From Kocuria palustris (GTDB lineage Bacteria > Actinomycetota > Actinomycetes > Actinomycetales > Micrococcaceae): 64,000 nucleotides of DNA. The notes below the pieces were generated by a model that worked only from the letters and a program-made list of their open reading frames with translations, searched no databases and had not been told where the DNA came from. The translations under genes were made by a program, and so were the position numbers. The stretch spans positions 1 to 64,000 of the forward strand of contig NZ_VDOR01000005.1 in NCBI RefSeq assembly GCF_007666205.1, written 5' to 3'. This document shows, one piece after another, positions 7,980 through 16,498 of this stretch (position 1 is its first letter; each line of letters opens with the position of its first letter).

Positions 7980-9676
7980 TGTCTGCACAGACCACTGACA
8001 TGCGTCGTCCTCAGCACGACGAGTACCGCGCCGACACGAGCGTCGGGCGCATCGCCAACTACGCCGACACCCGCGTGGGGCTCTCCCCCATCGTCAAGGA
8101 GTTCGGCCGCAAGATCTTCCCGGACCACTGGTCCTTCATGTTCGGCGAGGTGGCGCTCTACTCCTTCATCATCCTGCTGCTGTCGGGCACGTTCCTGGCG
8201 CTGTGGTTCGACCCCACGATGGTCTCGACGGAGTACACCGGCTCGTACGTGCCCATGCAGGGCATCGAGATGTCCGGCGCCTACGCCTCCTCGCTGAACA
8301 TCTCCTTCGACATCACGGGCGGGCTCTTCCTGCGCCAGCTGCACCACTGGTCGGCGCTGCTGTTCGTCGTGGCGATCGTCGTGCACATGCTCCGCGTGTT
8401 CTTCACCGGCGCGTTCCGCCGCCCGCGCGAGCTCAACTGGGTCGTCGGCGCGCTGCTGTTCGTGATGGCCATGGCCGCCGGCTTCACCGGCTACTCCCTG
8501 CCGGACGACGTGCTCTCGGGCAACGGCCTGCGCATCGCCGACGGCATGGCGAAGTCCATCCCGGTGATCGGCACCTACATCTCGATGCTGCTGTTCGGCG
8601 GCGAGTTCCCCGGCCACGTCGTCATCCCGCGCCTGTACATCCTCCACGTGTTCCTGATCCCGGGCGTCATCCTGGCGCTGATCGTGGTCCACCTGTTCAT
8701 GGTCGTGGTCCACAAGCACACCCAGTACCGGGGCCCGGGCCGCACCGAGGACAACGTGGTCGGCTACCCGATCGGCCCGGTCTACGCGGCCAAGGCCGGC
8801 GGCTTCTTCTTCATCGTCTTCGGCATCCTCGCGGCGCTGGCCGGCATGGTGCAGATCAACGCCCTGTGGAACTACGGGCCGTACGATCCCTCCCCCGTGC
8901 AGGCCGGCACCCAGCCCGACTGGTACATCCTCTTCGGCGACGGCGCGCTGCGCCTCTTCCCGGGCACCTGGCCCTGGAACTGGGAGTGGAACCTCTTCGG
9001 CCTGGTCACCCTCCCGCTGGCGGTGTTCATCCCGCTGATCATCATGGGCCTGCTGATCGGGGCGATCTTCGCCTACCCGTTCCTCGAGCGCTGGATCTCG
9101 GGCGACGACCGCGAGCACCACCTGCTGGACCGCCCGCGCAACGCCCCGACCCGCTCGGGCCTCGGCGCCGCGGCGATCGTGTTCTACACCGTGATGATGG
9201 TGGCCGCCACGGGCGACCTCATCGCCACCCACTTCCACCTGTCGCTCAACGACGTCATCTACGTCCTGCGCACCCTGTGGATCGTGGGCCCGATCCTCGC
9301 GTTCATCATCGTCAAGCGCCTGTGCCTGTCGCTGCAGCGCAAGGACCGCGAGATCGCCCTGCACGGCCGCGAGACCGGCCGCGTCCAGCAGCTGCCGCAC
9401 GGCGAGTTCATCGAGGTGCACGAGCCGCTGAGCGCGTACGACCGCTACGAGCTGGTCAGCTTCGACTCGCCCGCGCCCCAGGCCCCGCGCCGCAATGCCA
9501 AGGGCAAGGTCACGGGCGCGGAGAAGCTGCGCTCGCGCCTGTCGAGCTTCTTCTACGAGGACCGCGTCGCCCCGGTGACGCCGGCCGAGCTCGAGTCCGC
9601 TCACCACGAGCACCAGGACGACCTCGGCTCGATCGGCGCGGGAGGCAGCACCTCCGCCCGCGAGCTCGGCAGCTGA
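7979..9676 (+). CDS. qcrB: Cytochrome b subunit of the bcc complex
   Basis: 565 residues, longer than mitochondrial-type cytochrome b because of the extended C-terminal tail typical of Actinobacteria. Haem-ligating histidine pairs are visible in helix B (LRQLHHWSALLFVVAIVVHMLRVF) and helix D (YILHVFLIPGVILALIVVHLFMVVVHK). The quinol-site region contains the sequence PDWYILF in place of the PEWY motif, as is normal for this group. The cytoplasmic tail after about residue 440 is hydrophilic. It is the last gene of the operon, and a strong hairpin follows within 20 bases. It oxidises menaquinol and is the target of Q203-type inhibitors in mycobacteria (family knowledge). Confidence 0.97.
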   Translation: MSAQTTDMRRPQHDEYRADTSVGRIANYADTRVGLSPIVKEFGRKIFPDHWSFMFGEVALYSFIILLLSGTFLALWFDPTMVSTEYTGSYVPMQGIEMSGAYASSLNISFDITGGLFLRQLHHWSALLFVVAIVVHMLRVFFTGAFRRPRELNWVVGALLFVMAMAAGFTGYSLPDDVLSGNGLRIADGMAKSIPVIGTYISMLLFGGEFPGHVVIPRLYILHVFLIPGVILALIVVHLFMVVVHKHTQYRGPGRTEDNVVGYPIGPVYAAKAGGFFFIVFGILAALAGMVQINALWNYGPYDPSPVQAGTQPDWYILFGDGALRLFPGTWPWNWEWNLFGLVTLPLAVFIPLIIMGLLIGAIFAYPFLERWISGDDREHHLLDRPRNAPTRSGLGAAAIVFYTVMMVAATGDLIATHFHLSLNDVIYVLRTLWIVGPILAFIIVKRLCLSLQRKDREIALHGRETGRVQQLPHGEFIEVHEPLSAYDRYELVSFDSPAPQAPRRNAKGKVTGAEKLRSRLSSFFYEDRVAPVTPAELESAHHEHQDDLGSIGAGGSTSARELGS

Positions 9677-9694
9677 CCTGACGGTCCGCTGTCC

Positions 9695-9727
9695 AGGCCC
9701 CCGGCTCCCTCCCGGAGTCGGGGGCCT
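9695..9727 (+). terminator. Terminator after qcrB
   Basis: AGGCCCCCG...CGGGGGCCT hairpin with a stem of about 13 base pairs and one mismatch, followed by CTTCC. It lies 18 bases after the qcrB stop. Confidence 0.75.
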
Positions 9728-10051
9728 CTTCCGCTCCCGGTCGATGCTCCTGGCGTCGGGCCCTCCGGTCGTCAGGCGACTGCCGCGGGCGGCCGAGGAG
9801 CCGCGGGGGGGGCAGGCAACCCGTCATGGTCACCGCCCCAGGATCGGCCATCGCCGGACGCGGCGGACGATTGGGTACGCTGAGAGCCCCCGCTGGGGAT
9901 CATCAGGATCCGCCCGCACAGACCCCGTCCCTTCGGACCCGGCGACCTCCGCTCCTGCCCGAGCGATCCTGCCCGTCGGCCCCTTCCGCTCGGCGCGCCG
10001 AGCGGGCGGGCGCCGCAGAACCTGTCCCGCCTCACGATCTGGAGACACCGA
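9728..10051. other. Intergenic leader region upstream of the GNAT gene
   Basis: No coding signal is convincing here. A -10-like TACGCT is at 9876-9881, which would give a leader of about 165 nt before the ATG at 10052. The leader contains a perfect 20-base palindrome (9986-10005, listed separately). Confidence 0.5.
9986..10005. repeat. Perfect 20-base palindrome in the leader of the GNAT gene
   Basis: The ten bases 9986-9995 (CCGCTCGGCG) are the exact reverse complement of 9996-10005. It has no loop, so it is better suited to a dimeric DNA-binding protein than to an RNA hairpin, although GC-rich chance palindromes do occur at this base composition. Confidence 0.5.
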
Positions 10052-10591
10052 ATGACTGGGAAGATCGTCCTCATCGGACGCACTGCCGACCTGTCCCCCG
10101 CCCGCTCCGACAAGAGCCTGCTCAGCACCCGGCCGGCCTCCGCGGACGATGTGCCGGCGCTGGCCGATCTCTACTCCGCGGCCTACCAGGCCTCATCGTC
10201 CTCCGATGCCGTCGATGTGGCGTCGGCGGAGGAGGCCCGCGAGATCCTGACCAAGCTGTTCGAGGGCGAGTACGGCCGGGTCCTGCCCGAGGCCTCCCCC
10301 GTCGTGACCGACGAGGACGACTCGATCGTGGCCGCCGCCCTCGTGGTCGAGCGCCGCGCCGGGGAGGGCGTGCCCGAGGACCCCTATCTCTTCGAGCTGT
10401 TCACCCATGCGTCCTACCGGCGGCAGGGCCTGGGCGAGAAGCTGGTGCGCTCGGCGGCGTCGTCGCTGGCGGCCTCCGGCTACGACCGGCTGAGCCTGCG
10501 GATCTCGGAGGACAACTCCCCCGCCCTGGCGCTGTACCTGACCCTCGGCTTCAGCCGCTGGCAGGCCGCCGAGGAGGACGACGAGATCTGA
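10052..10591 (+). CDS. GNAT family N-acetyltransferase
   Basis: 179 residues. The acetyl-CoA pyrophosphate loop (motif A) reads FTHASYRRQGLGEKL at about residues 113-127, preceded by the beta-4 strand PYLFELF. A C-terminal motif B follows (LSLRISEDNSPALALYLTLGFSRW), typical of GNATs that act on small molecules or protein N-termini. The acceptor is unknown. The start ATG has GGAGA 6 bases upstream. The gene is alone on this strand and convergent with the riboflavin operon, across a strong hairpin. Confidence 0.85.
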   Translation: MTGKIVLIGRTADLSPARSDKSLLSTRPASADDVPALADLYSAAYQASSSSDAVDVASAEEAREILTKLFEGEYGRVLPEASPVVTDEDDSIVAAALVVERRAGEGVPEDPYLFELFTHASYRRQGLGEKLVRSAASSLAASGYDRLSLRISEDNSPALALYLTLGFSRWQAAEEDDEI

Positions 10592-10654
10592 GCCGGCGCC
10601 GAGCGGCCGCATGCCGCCGGTCCGAACGGCTGCGGCGGCGACGGCCCCGACGAC

Positions 10655-10695
10655 GCAGGAGCCCGGCATCGCACTGCGCGATGCCGGGCTCCTGC
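10655..10695. terminator. Bidirectional terminator between the GNAT gene and ribH
   Basis: A perfect 18-base inverted repeat (10655-10672 with 10678-10695), loop of 5. It ends both the GNAT gene and the riboflavin operon. Confidence 0.8.
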
Positions 10696-10726
10696 CGTGC
10701 GGCCTGCGAAGCCCCCGGTCGCGGCC

Positions 10727-11206
10727 TCAGACGCCGAGGCCGCGCAGCGCGAGGGCGGCATCGATCGCCGCCACTGCGGCGTCGTAGCCCTTGTCCTCCT
10801 GCGAGCCCTCGAGGCCGGCGCGCGCGATCCCCTGCTGCTCGTCATCGGTCGTGAGGACGCCGAAGCCGACGGGGACTCCGGTAGCGGTCGAGACGTCGGT
10901 GAGGCCCATCGTGGCGGCCTGGCAGACGTAGTCGAAGTGCGGCGTGCCGCCGCGGATGACGATGCCCAGGGCGATGATCGCATCGGCCGTGCCCGCGAGC
11001 CTCCTGGCGGCCACGGGCAGCTCGAAGGACCCGGCCACGCGGACGACCCGCGGCTGCTCCACGCCGGCCTCCGCAAGGGCCCGCTGCGCGCCGCCGAGCA
11101 GCCCGTCCATGATCTGCTCGTGCCATCGCGAGGCCACGATGACCACGTCCAGTCCCGACCCGTCCAGGTCCGCGGCCGCCAGGGCCGGTGCTCCGTGTCC
11201 GCTCAT
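10727..11206 (-). CDS. ribH: 6,7-dimethyl-8-ribityllumazine synthase
   Basis: 159 residues. It condenses 5-amino-6-ribitylaminouracil with dihydroxybutanone phosphate to give lumazine, the penultimate riboflavin step, and forms icosahedral or pentameric shells. Family landmarks are [17 protein letters not shown] at the N-terminus, [15 protein letters not shown] for the substrate strand, [18 protein letters not shown] with the catalytic region, and a later [16 protein letters not shown]. The ATG has GGAGAGG upstream. It is the last gene of the rib operon, 92 bases after ribA. Confidence 0.96.
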   Translation of the reverse strand: MSGHGAPALAAADLDGSGLDVVIVASRWHEQIMDGLLGGAQRALAEAGVEQPRVVRVAGSFELPVAARRLAGTADAIIALGIVIRGGTPHFDYVCQAATMGLTDVSTATGVPVGFGVLTTDDEQQGIARAGLEGSQEDKGYDAAVAAIDAALALRGLGV

Positions 11207-11298
11207 GATGTGTCCTCTCCTGCTGCGATCGCGCCTCGCAGGCGACGCAGCGTCGTTGGGGGGGGGTCCGCTGATCTCGTGATCCGCGGGTGCTGGGC

Positions 11299-12027
11299 TC
11301 AGCCGCCGTCGCCCGGGGCCTCGCGAGCCGCGATGTCGTCGACGTGCTCCAGACGATGATCCATCCGATCGCGCTTGGCGGCCAGGTAGTCGTGGTTCTC
11401 AGGCCGGGCGGGGACCTCGTGCGGCACCATCTCGTCGACCTCGACGCCGAGCGCGCGCAGCTGCGCGACCTTGACGGGGTTGTTGGTCAGCAGCCGGATC
11501 CGCGCCAGGCCGAGCTCCCGCAGGATCGTGGCGGCCGCGCCCCAGTCGCGGGCCTCCGCGGGCAGCCCGAGCAGCTCGTTCGCCTCGACCGTGTCGGCTC
11601 CCCCGTCCTGCAGCTGGTAGGCGCGCAGCTTGTTGACGAGCCCGATCCCCCGGCCCTCGTGGCGGCGCAGGTAGACCAGGGTGCCGCCCTCGGCCGCGAT
11701 CCGCTCGAGGCCCAGGTGCAGCTGCGGGCCGCAGTCGCAGCGGTAGGAGCCGAACACGTCGCCCGTGAGGCACTCCGAGTGCAGCCGCACGAGCGGCGCC
11801 CGGCCGTCCGGGCCCGGGCCCGCCGCCTGCTCCGCGGAGCCGTCCGGCAGGGCCGTCAGGCTCAGGTGCTCGCCGGCGGTCGCGCCGTCGGCATCGGGGA
11901 TCTGCCACGCCCGCACCGAGAACCGGCCCTCGGCCGTCGGGATGACGACGGGCTCGGAGGCGGCGCGCACCTCGCGCAGGCCGTCCTGCCGGGCGGCCCC
12001 GCCGGAGCCGCGCGGATCGCGCCTCAT
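11299..12027 (-). CDS. ribA: GTP cyclohydrolase II, stand-alone
   Basis: 242 residues. It opens the imidazole ring of GTP, the first committed riboflavin step. Zinc ligands are C86, C97 and C99 in [18 protein letters not shown], and the catalytic stretch [16 protein letters not shown] follows. The C-terminal region contains [20 protein letters not shown], conserved in the family. In most Actinobacteria this domain is fused behind DHBP synthase (RibBA). Here it is a separate protein whose ATG overlaps the stop of the upstream RibE/B ORF (ATGA). The N-terminus has a basic stretch of about 20 residues with no assigned role. Confidence 0.93.
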   Translation of the reverse strand: MRRDPRGSGGAARQDGLREVRAASEPVVIPTAEGRFSVRAWQIPDADGATAGEHLSLTALPDGSAEQAAGPGPDGRAPLVRLHSECLTGDVFGSYRCDCGPQLHLGLERIAAEGGTLVYLRRHEGRGIGLVNKLRAYQLQDGGADTVEANELLGLPAEARDWGAAATILRELGLARIRLLTNNPVKVAQLRALGVEVDEMVPHEVPARPENHDYLAAKRDRMDHRLEHVDDIAAREAPGDGG

Positions 12028-13430
12028 GAGGAGGGCTCCGCGCGCAGGCGACGGGCGAGGTCGTCGATGCTGATCAGCGGCAGGCGATGGCGCGTGGCGA
12101 ATCCGCGCAGATCCGGGAGGCGCTGCATCGAGCCGTCGTCGTGGACCAGCTCCGCGATGACCCCGGCCTGCGGCAGACCCGCCAGCCGGCACAGATCGAC
12201 CGCGGCCTCGGTGTGCCCCCGGCGCTCGAGCACGCCGCCGGCGGCCGCCCGCAGCGGCAGGACGTGGCCGGGACGGGTCAGATCGGCCGCGGTCGAGGCC
12301 GGCGAGGCGAGCACCCGGGCGGTCGTGGCCCGGTCCTGCGCGCTGATCCCGGTGCTCACGACGTCGCGGGCATCGCAGGTCACGGTGTAGGCCGTGCCCT
12401 TCGCGTCCTCGTTGACGGCCGTCATCGGCGGCAGGCCGAGCTCGTCGGCCCGCTGCCCCGTCAGCGGCACGCACAGCACGCCCGAGCTCCAGCGCACGGT
12501 GAAGCCCACGAGCTCGGGCGTGGCATGCACGGCCGCGAAGACCAGGTCGCCCTCGTTCTCCCGGTCCTCGTCGTCCACGACCACCACGGCGCCCCCGCTG
12601 CGGATCTGCCGCACGGCCTCCTCGACCGTGTCCAGGGCGATCTCGTCCCGGTCCGCGGCCGCGTCCGACCACGAGGCCGGTGCGACCCGGAACGACGAGA
12701 GCCGCGCCGCGTACTTGGCCATGACGTCGGTCTCGAGGTTCACCCGGTCGCCGCGGCTCTTCTGCCCCAGTCCGGTCGCGGCCAGGGTGGCGGGGATGAG
12801 CCCGATCTCGAACCAGTGCTGGTCCAGGCGGGCCGCCCGCCCGGTCTGCTGCGGGGCGGGGCTGACCGCCGTGACCGTCAGGGACACGCCGTCGACGGCG
12901 ATGGCCCCCTTCTGCGCGAGCAGCCCCGCGATCTGAGCCGGGATGCCGATCCGCAGGGTCTCCCAGGAGCCGTGGTCCACGCGCTCGAGGACGGTGCCCA
13001 CCGCATCCACGTGGCCCTGGACGACGTGCCCGTCCAGCCTGCCGCCGGCCGGGGTGCAGCGCTCCAGGTTCACGGTGCTGCCTGCGCGCAGGCCGCCGAG
13101 GGTCGTGCGCGCGAGGGTCTCGCCCATCACATCGGCGACGAAGCGGTGCCTCCCGGCGCCGCCGCCGGCGGCGGCTGTAGCCGCGGCATCGACGCCGGTC
13201 AGCGGTGTGGCCGTGAGGCAGACCCCGTCGACGGACAGCGATCCGCCCGTCGGCAGGTCCTCGAGCACGGCCCCGGCCTCCAGATGCAGGCGCACCGACC
13301 CGGTGTCCCGCGCGGTCTCGGCGGCGGTCGCCTCGGCCCCGGTCAGGGCGTCCACCGTGGGCATCTCCGTGCCCTCGACGCTCTCGATCTGCACGATCGT
13401 GCCGCGCTCCGCGACGATCCCCGTGAACAT
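12024..13430 (-). CDS. ribE-ribB: Fused riboflavin synthase (alpha) - 3,4-dihydroxy-2-butanone 4-phosphate synthase
   Basis: 468 residues in one uninterrupted frame. Residues 1-250 are riboflavin synthase: MFTGIV at the start, two pseudo-repeats with SVDGVCLT (66-73) and AVDGVSLT (178-185), and [16 protein letters not shown] at the end of the second barrel. An alanine-rich insert lies at 80-93. Residues 265-468 are DHBP synthase: the acidic Mg loop [14 protein letters not shown] (284-297), [10 protein letters not shown] (361-370) and [15 protein letters not shown] (404-418). About 15-20 residues join the domains, with no internal methionine or ribosome binding site. The two domains make the last-step enzyme and the four-carbon precursor. 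The ATG at 13430 lies 86 bases after ribD. Confidence 0.93.
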   Translation of the reverse strand: MFTGIVAERGTIVQIESVEGTEMPTVDALTGAEATAAETARDTGSVRLHLEAGAVLEDLPTGGSLSVDGVCLTATPLTGVDAAATAAAGGGAGRHRFVADVMGETLARTTLGGLRAGSTVNLERCTPAGGRLDGHVVQGHVDAVGTVLERVDHGSWETLRIGIPAQIAGLLAQKGAIAVDGVSLTVTAVSPAPQQTGRAARLDQHWFEIGLIPATLAATGLGQKSRGDRVNLETDVMAKYAARLSSFRVAPASWSDAAADRDEIALDTVEEAVRQIRSGGAVVVVDDEDRENEGDLVFAAVHATPELVGFTVRWSSGVLCVPLTGQRADELGLPPMTAVNEDAKGTAYTVTCDARDVVSTGISAQDRATTARVLASPASTAADLTRPGHVLPLRAAAGGVLERRGHTEAAVDLCRLAGLPQAGVIAELVHDDGSMQRLPDLRGFATRHRLPLISIDDLARRLRAEPSS

Positions 13431-13516
13431 GTCTGCTTCTCCGAACTGCCCCGTGGGGCGCTGACGTCCTCGACTGTGCTGTGCGCTGCGGCCTGTCTCC
13501 CCGATGGCGGGGCCGG

Positions 13517-14593
13517 TCAGCCCGACGGGCCGGGACGCGGTCTGAGATGCCAGAGCAGATCGGCCCCGAGCCGTCGCACCGGGCCGCCGTCGGCGGGATC
13601 CGGCTCGAAGGCCGGAGCGTCGCTCAGCGTGCGCACGGCGGGGATCTCGATCGAGGGGCGGCCGCCGCCCAGTACGAGCGGGGCCTGGTAGACCAGGAGC
13701 TCGTCCACCAGATCGGCCGCCAGGAAGGCGCTGGTCAGGCCGGCCCCGCCCTCGATCAGCACATGCCGCGCCCCGCCCTCCCACAGCCGCGCGAGGGCCT
13801 CGCGCGGGTCATGCGCGGCGATCCGCAGGAAGCGCCCGTCATCGCCGCGCATCGCCGCCTGCTCCGGGATCTGCCGGCGGCCGATCACGGCGCGCAGCGG
13901 CTGGCGGTCCGCGGGCAGCGGGCCGTCCGCGGTCCGGGCCGTGAGCCGCGGATCGTCCGCCAGGGCGGTTCCGGTTCCGACCGCGATGGCATCGGCGCGA
14001 GCGCGCAGGCCGTGCCCGTGCGAGCGCGCCTCGGGACCCGTGATCCATCGGCTCGTGCCGTCGGCGGCGGCGATCCGGCCGTCGAGCGACTGGGCGATCT
14101 TGGCGGTCACGAACGGGCGGGACTCCCGGCCGGCCCGCGACCATCGCTCGTTGAGCAGGCGCGACTGCTCGGCCAGCAGACCCGAGCGGACCTCGACGCC
14201 GGCAGCCCGCAGCCGCTGCGCTCCCCCGGCCCCGGCCTGGGTGTCCTCGACCGCGAAGACCGCGCGCGGGATGCCCGCCTCCAGGATGGCCCGGCTGCAC
14301 GGGCCCGTGCGTCCGGTGTGATCGCACGGCTCGAGGGTCACGACGATCGTGGTGTCCCCCAGCTGCGTCCCCGCCGCCCGGGCCTGTCGCAGCAGGTCCG
14401 CCTCGGCATGCGGGGTCCCGGCCCCCAGATGCCGTCCGGTGTGCAGGATCTCGCCGCGGGAGCCGAGCAGGACGGCCCCCACGAGCGGGTTGGCGCTGCG
14501 CGGTCCCTCGAGGGCGAGCTCGAGGGCCCGGTGCATCGCGGCGGTCTCGGCGGCGCTGAAGCCGGCGGACGACGGGGCGGAGGACTCTGTCAT
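13517..14593 (-). CDS. ribD: Bifunctional diaminohydroxyphosphoribosylaminopyrimidine deaminase / uracil reductase
   Basis: 358 residues. The N-terminal deaminase domain has the zinc ligands H62 with E64 (PHAEADL) and C90, C99 ([13 protein letters not shown]). The C-terminal reductase domain contains [22 protein letters not shown] and the NADPH-binding [14 protein letters not shown]. Together they carry out steps two and three of riboflavin synthesis. The ATG at 14593 overlaps the ribM stop (ATGA), so the two are translationally coupled. Confidence 0.95.
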   Translation of the reverse strand: MTESSAPSSAGFSAAETAAMHRALELALEGPRSANPLVGAVLLGSRGEILHTGRHLGAGTPHAEADLLRQARAAGTQLGDTTIVVTLEPCDHTGRTGPCSRAILEAGIPRAVFAVEDTQAGAGGAQRLRAAGVEVRSGLLAEQSRLLNERWSRAGRESRPFVTAKIAQSLDGRIAAADGTSRWITGPEARSHGHGLRARADAIAVGTGTALADDPRLTARTADGPLPADRQPLRAVIGRRQIPEQAAMRGDDGRFLRIAAHDPREALARLWEGGARHVLIEGGAGLTSAFLAADLVDELLVYQAPLVLGGGRPSIEIPAVRTLSDAPAFEPDPADGGPVRRLGADLLWHLRPRPGPSG

Positions 14594-15381
14594 CGCGCGC
14601 TGCTCCTCCGAGCGCCGGTGCGCGCGGGGGCCTCGGGGCCGGATTCCGAGGACGGCGCGACCCGGACCGTGACGTCGGGGAACGCGGTCTCCACGGCCAC
14701 CGCCTCCGAGCGCCCGGCGGCCCCGTCGTCGTGCCCTGCGCGCTCGCGGCGCTGGACGCGCCACCACACGAAGAAGCCCGTGAGCGTGAAGCAGCCGTAG
14801 AAGAGGTACATGAAGGCCGAGGCCCAGTACCCGGCGGAGATCAGCAGCGGGACGCCCACCAGGTCGACGGCCACCCAGACCAGCCAGAACTCGGTCCAGC
14901 CGCGGGCCATCCCCCAGGTCGCCACGACCGAGCCCACGAAGATCCAGGCGTCGGCCCACACGGGCTCGTACGAGCCGAGAGCGCGGAAGACGGGAGTGAG
15001 GGCCGCGGTGCCCAGGACCAGCGCGGCGATGATCAGCGCCCGCTCGCGCCCGGAGGCCCAGCGGGGGGTCACCGCGATGCCGTCGCCGCCGCGGGCCCGT
15101 CGCCACTGCACCCAGCCGTAGACGGCCACGATGATGAACATGACCTGCCGTCCGGCCTGCCCCAGCAGATCGACCGGGTTCGGCGATCCGAAGACGGTGC
15201 CCATGAAGACCGTGAAGAGCAGCACGTTGCCGAGGATGCCGACGGGCCAGGCCCAGACCCTGCGTCGCATCCCGCCCAGGGCGGAGAGCAGGCCGAATAC
15301 GTTGCCCAGGACCTCGCGCCACAGCACGAAGCCGTCGCCCACCCGCAGCTGAGCGCTGAACAGCCACTCGAAGATCTCCAC
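14590..15381 (-). CDS. ribM: PnuC-family vitamin transporter, probably the riboflavin transporter RibM
   Basis: 263 residues, inner-membrane protein with about seven helices. PnuC-family features are the N-terminal EIFEWLF helix, WPVGILGNVLLFTVF, and VMFIIVAVYGWVQWRRARGG, where PnuC proteins have a conserved YGWxxW. PnuC proteins carry nicotinamide riboside, but members that sit behind FMN riboswitches beside rib genes (RibM of Streptomyces and Corynebacterium) carry riboflavin, and the context here is exactly that. The start is the GTG at 15381 with GGGAGG upstream; frames extending further run into the riboswitch. The C-terminal 50 residues are hydrophilic and contain no recognised domain. 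Confidence 0.88.
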   Translation of the reverse strand: MEIFEWLFSAQLRVGDGFVLWREVLGNVFGLLSALGGMRRRVWAWPVGILGNVLLFTVFMGTVFGSPNPVDLLGQAGRQVMFIIVAVYGWVQWRRARGGDGIAVTPRWASGRERALIIAALVLGTAALTPVFRALGSYEPVWADAWIFVGSVVATWGMARGWTEFWLVWVAVDLVGVPLLISAGYWASAFMYLFYGCFTLTGFFVWWRVQRRERAGHDDGAAGRSEAVAVETAFPDVTVRVAPSSESGPEAPARTGARRSSAR

Positions 15382-15436
15382 CGCCGCGCCTCCCGGGCCC
15401 TCTGTCTCCGAACGGGCCGGGCGGGCGCCCGGTCCG

Positions 15437-15469
15437 GTGCGAGCCGACCCCGCGGGGTCGGCTCGGCAC
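15437..15469 (-). terminator. GC hairpin in the rib leader, candidate expression platform
   Basis: Between the riboswitch aptamer and ribM there is a perfect 11-base inverted repeat (15441-15451 with 15454-15464), extended by GTGC/GCAC with one bulge. There is no U-run downstream on the minus strand, so either intrinsic termination without a U-tract or Rho involvement would be needed. Confidence 0.5.
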
Positions 15470-15577
15470 GGGTGCCCGGGATCGGGCGGGAGGACGAGGG
15501 CCGAGCGCGCACGAGGGCACCGCGACGCGGGCGCCCCGGAAGGCGACCCGGCCGCAGCGGCTCGGACGCGATCGACC

Positions 15578-15749
15578 GTGCTCCTCCCGTCCAGACTGTT
15601 CTGTCGGCACTGGAATCTCACCAGTCAGGCCGGGGACGCTGTCGTCCGGCGCGGGCTCCGGCGATGCCGGGGCGAGCGGTGCGGACGACGACGGCCACCG
15701 GTTAGCGGGCTGTCACCGCCGGCTCGGAATTCCACCGATCTCGGAGCAC
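15578..15749 (-). ncRNA. FMN riboswitch (RFN element) controlling the rib operon
   Basis: Read on the minus strand, the RNA contains the RFN consensus blocks in order: GGTGGAATTCC then GCCGGCGGTGACAGCCCGC in the 5' half, and GACTGGTGAGATTCCAGT, GCCGACAG and AGTCTGGACGGGAG in the 3' half. The closing stem P1 is GTGCTCC (15749-15743) with GGAGCAC (15584-15578). The aptamer binds FMN and represses downstream rib genes in characterised cases. The ribM start is about 197 bases downstream, leaving room for the hairpin listed above. Confidence 0.95.
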
Positions 15750-15766
15750 ATCGTGTCGTGGCCCCG

Positions 15767-15772
15767 ATTATG
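15767..15772 (-). promoter_or_regulatory. -10 box (CATAAT) of the rib operon
   Basis: CATAAT on the minus strand would place the transcription start near 15759, ten bases before the first riboswitch stem. It lies only about 30 bases after the rpe stop, with no terminator in between, so read-through from rpe into the riboswitch is possible. Confidence 0.5.
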
Positions 15773-15800
15773 GCACGCGCGGCCGACGGCGCCGGACGGC

Positions 15801-16466
15801 TCAGCCCTGGGCGGAGCGCGCCGCCTCCCGCAGCCCGGCGATGGCCGACGCGGGATCGTCGGTGCCGTAGACGGCGGAGCCGGCCACGAACACGTCGGCG
15901 CCGGCCTCGGCCGCGCGCTCGATGGTCTCCAGGGACACGCCGCCGTCGACCTGCAGGGCCACCTCGCCGCCGCCGGCGCGGATCGCCTCGGCAGCGCGCC
16001 GGATCTTGGGCAGGGTGACGTCCAGGAAGCTCTGGCCGCCGAAGCCGGGCTCCACGGTCATGACCAGGAGCATGTCGATCTCGGTGAGCAGATCGAGGTA
16101 CGGCTCCACTGCGGTGGCCGGGCGCAGGGCCAGCCCGGCCCGGGAGCCGAGCGAGCGCAGCTCGCGGGCCAGGCGGATCGGGGCGGTCGCGGCCTCGGCG
16201 TGGAAGGTCACGGAGGCGCAGCCGGCCTCGGCGTAGCCGGGGGCCCAGCGGTCCGCGTCCTCGATCATCAGGTGCAGATCCAGCGGCACCGGCGAGACGG
16301 CCTGCATCCGCTCGACCACCGGCAGCCCCAGGGTCAGATTGGGCACGAAGCGGTTGTCCATGACGTCGATGTGCGCGGCGTCCGCGCTCGAGATGCGCTG
16401 CAGCTCCGACTCCAGATTGGCGAAGTCGGCCGAGAGCACGGACGGATGGATGCAGCAGCGGGACAT
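15801..16466 (-). CDS. rpe: Ribulose-phosphate 3-epimerase
   Basis: 221 residues, a TIM barrel of the pentose phosphate pathway that interconverts ribulose 5-phosphate and xylulose 5-phosphate. Signature stretches are [14 protein letters not shown] at the N-terminus, [16 protein letters not shown] with the metal-binding His-Asp, [24 protein letters not shown], and the phosphate-binding [10 protein letters not shown]...[11 protein letters not shown] with GGAGGA four bases upstream. It follows rsmB by 32 bases and is probably the last gene of def-fmt-rsmB-rpe. Confidence 0.96.
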   Translation of the reverse strand: MSRCCIHPSVLSADFANLESELQRISSADAAHIDVMDNRFVPNLTLGLPVVERMQAVSPVPLDLHLMIEDADRWAPGYAEAGCASVTFHAEAATAPIRLARELRSLGSRAGLALRPATAVEPYLDLLTEIDMLLVMTVEPGFGGQSFLDVTLPKIRRAAEAIRAGGGEVALQVDGGVSLETIERAAEAGADVFVAGSAVYGTDDPASAIAGLREAARSAQG

Positions 16467-16498
16467 GGTTCCTCCAGATCGCACGGTGTGCTCCGACC

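Noticed and set aside
9853-9881. A full sigma-70-type promoter with both hexamers upstream of the GNAT gene.
   Set aside because: TACGCT is visible but no acceptable -35 lies at 16-18 bases, so only a weak note was kept in the intergenic entry.
12024-13430. The ribE-ribB fusion as a simple sequencing artefact.
   Set aside because: Not provable here, but both domains are complete, in the same frame, with normal codon use and a plausible linker, and the downstream gene overlaps normally, so I kept it as real.
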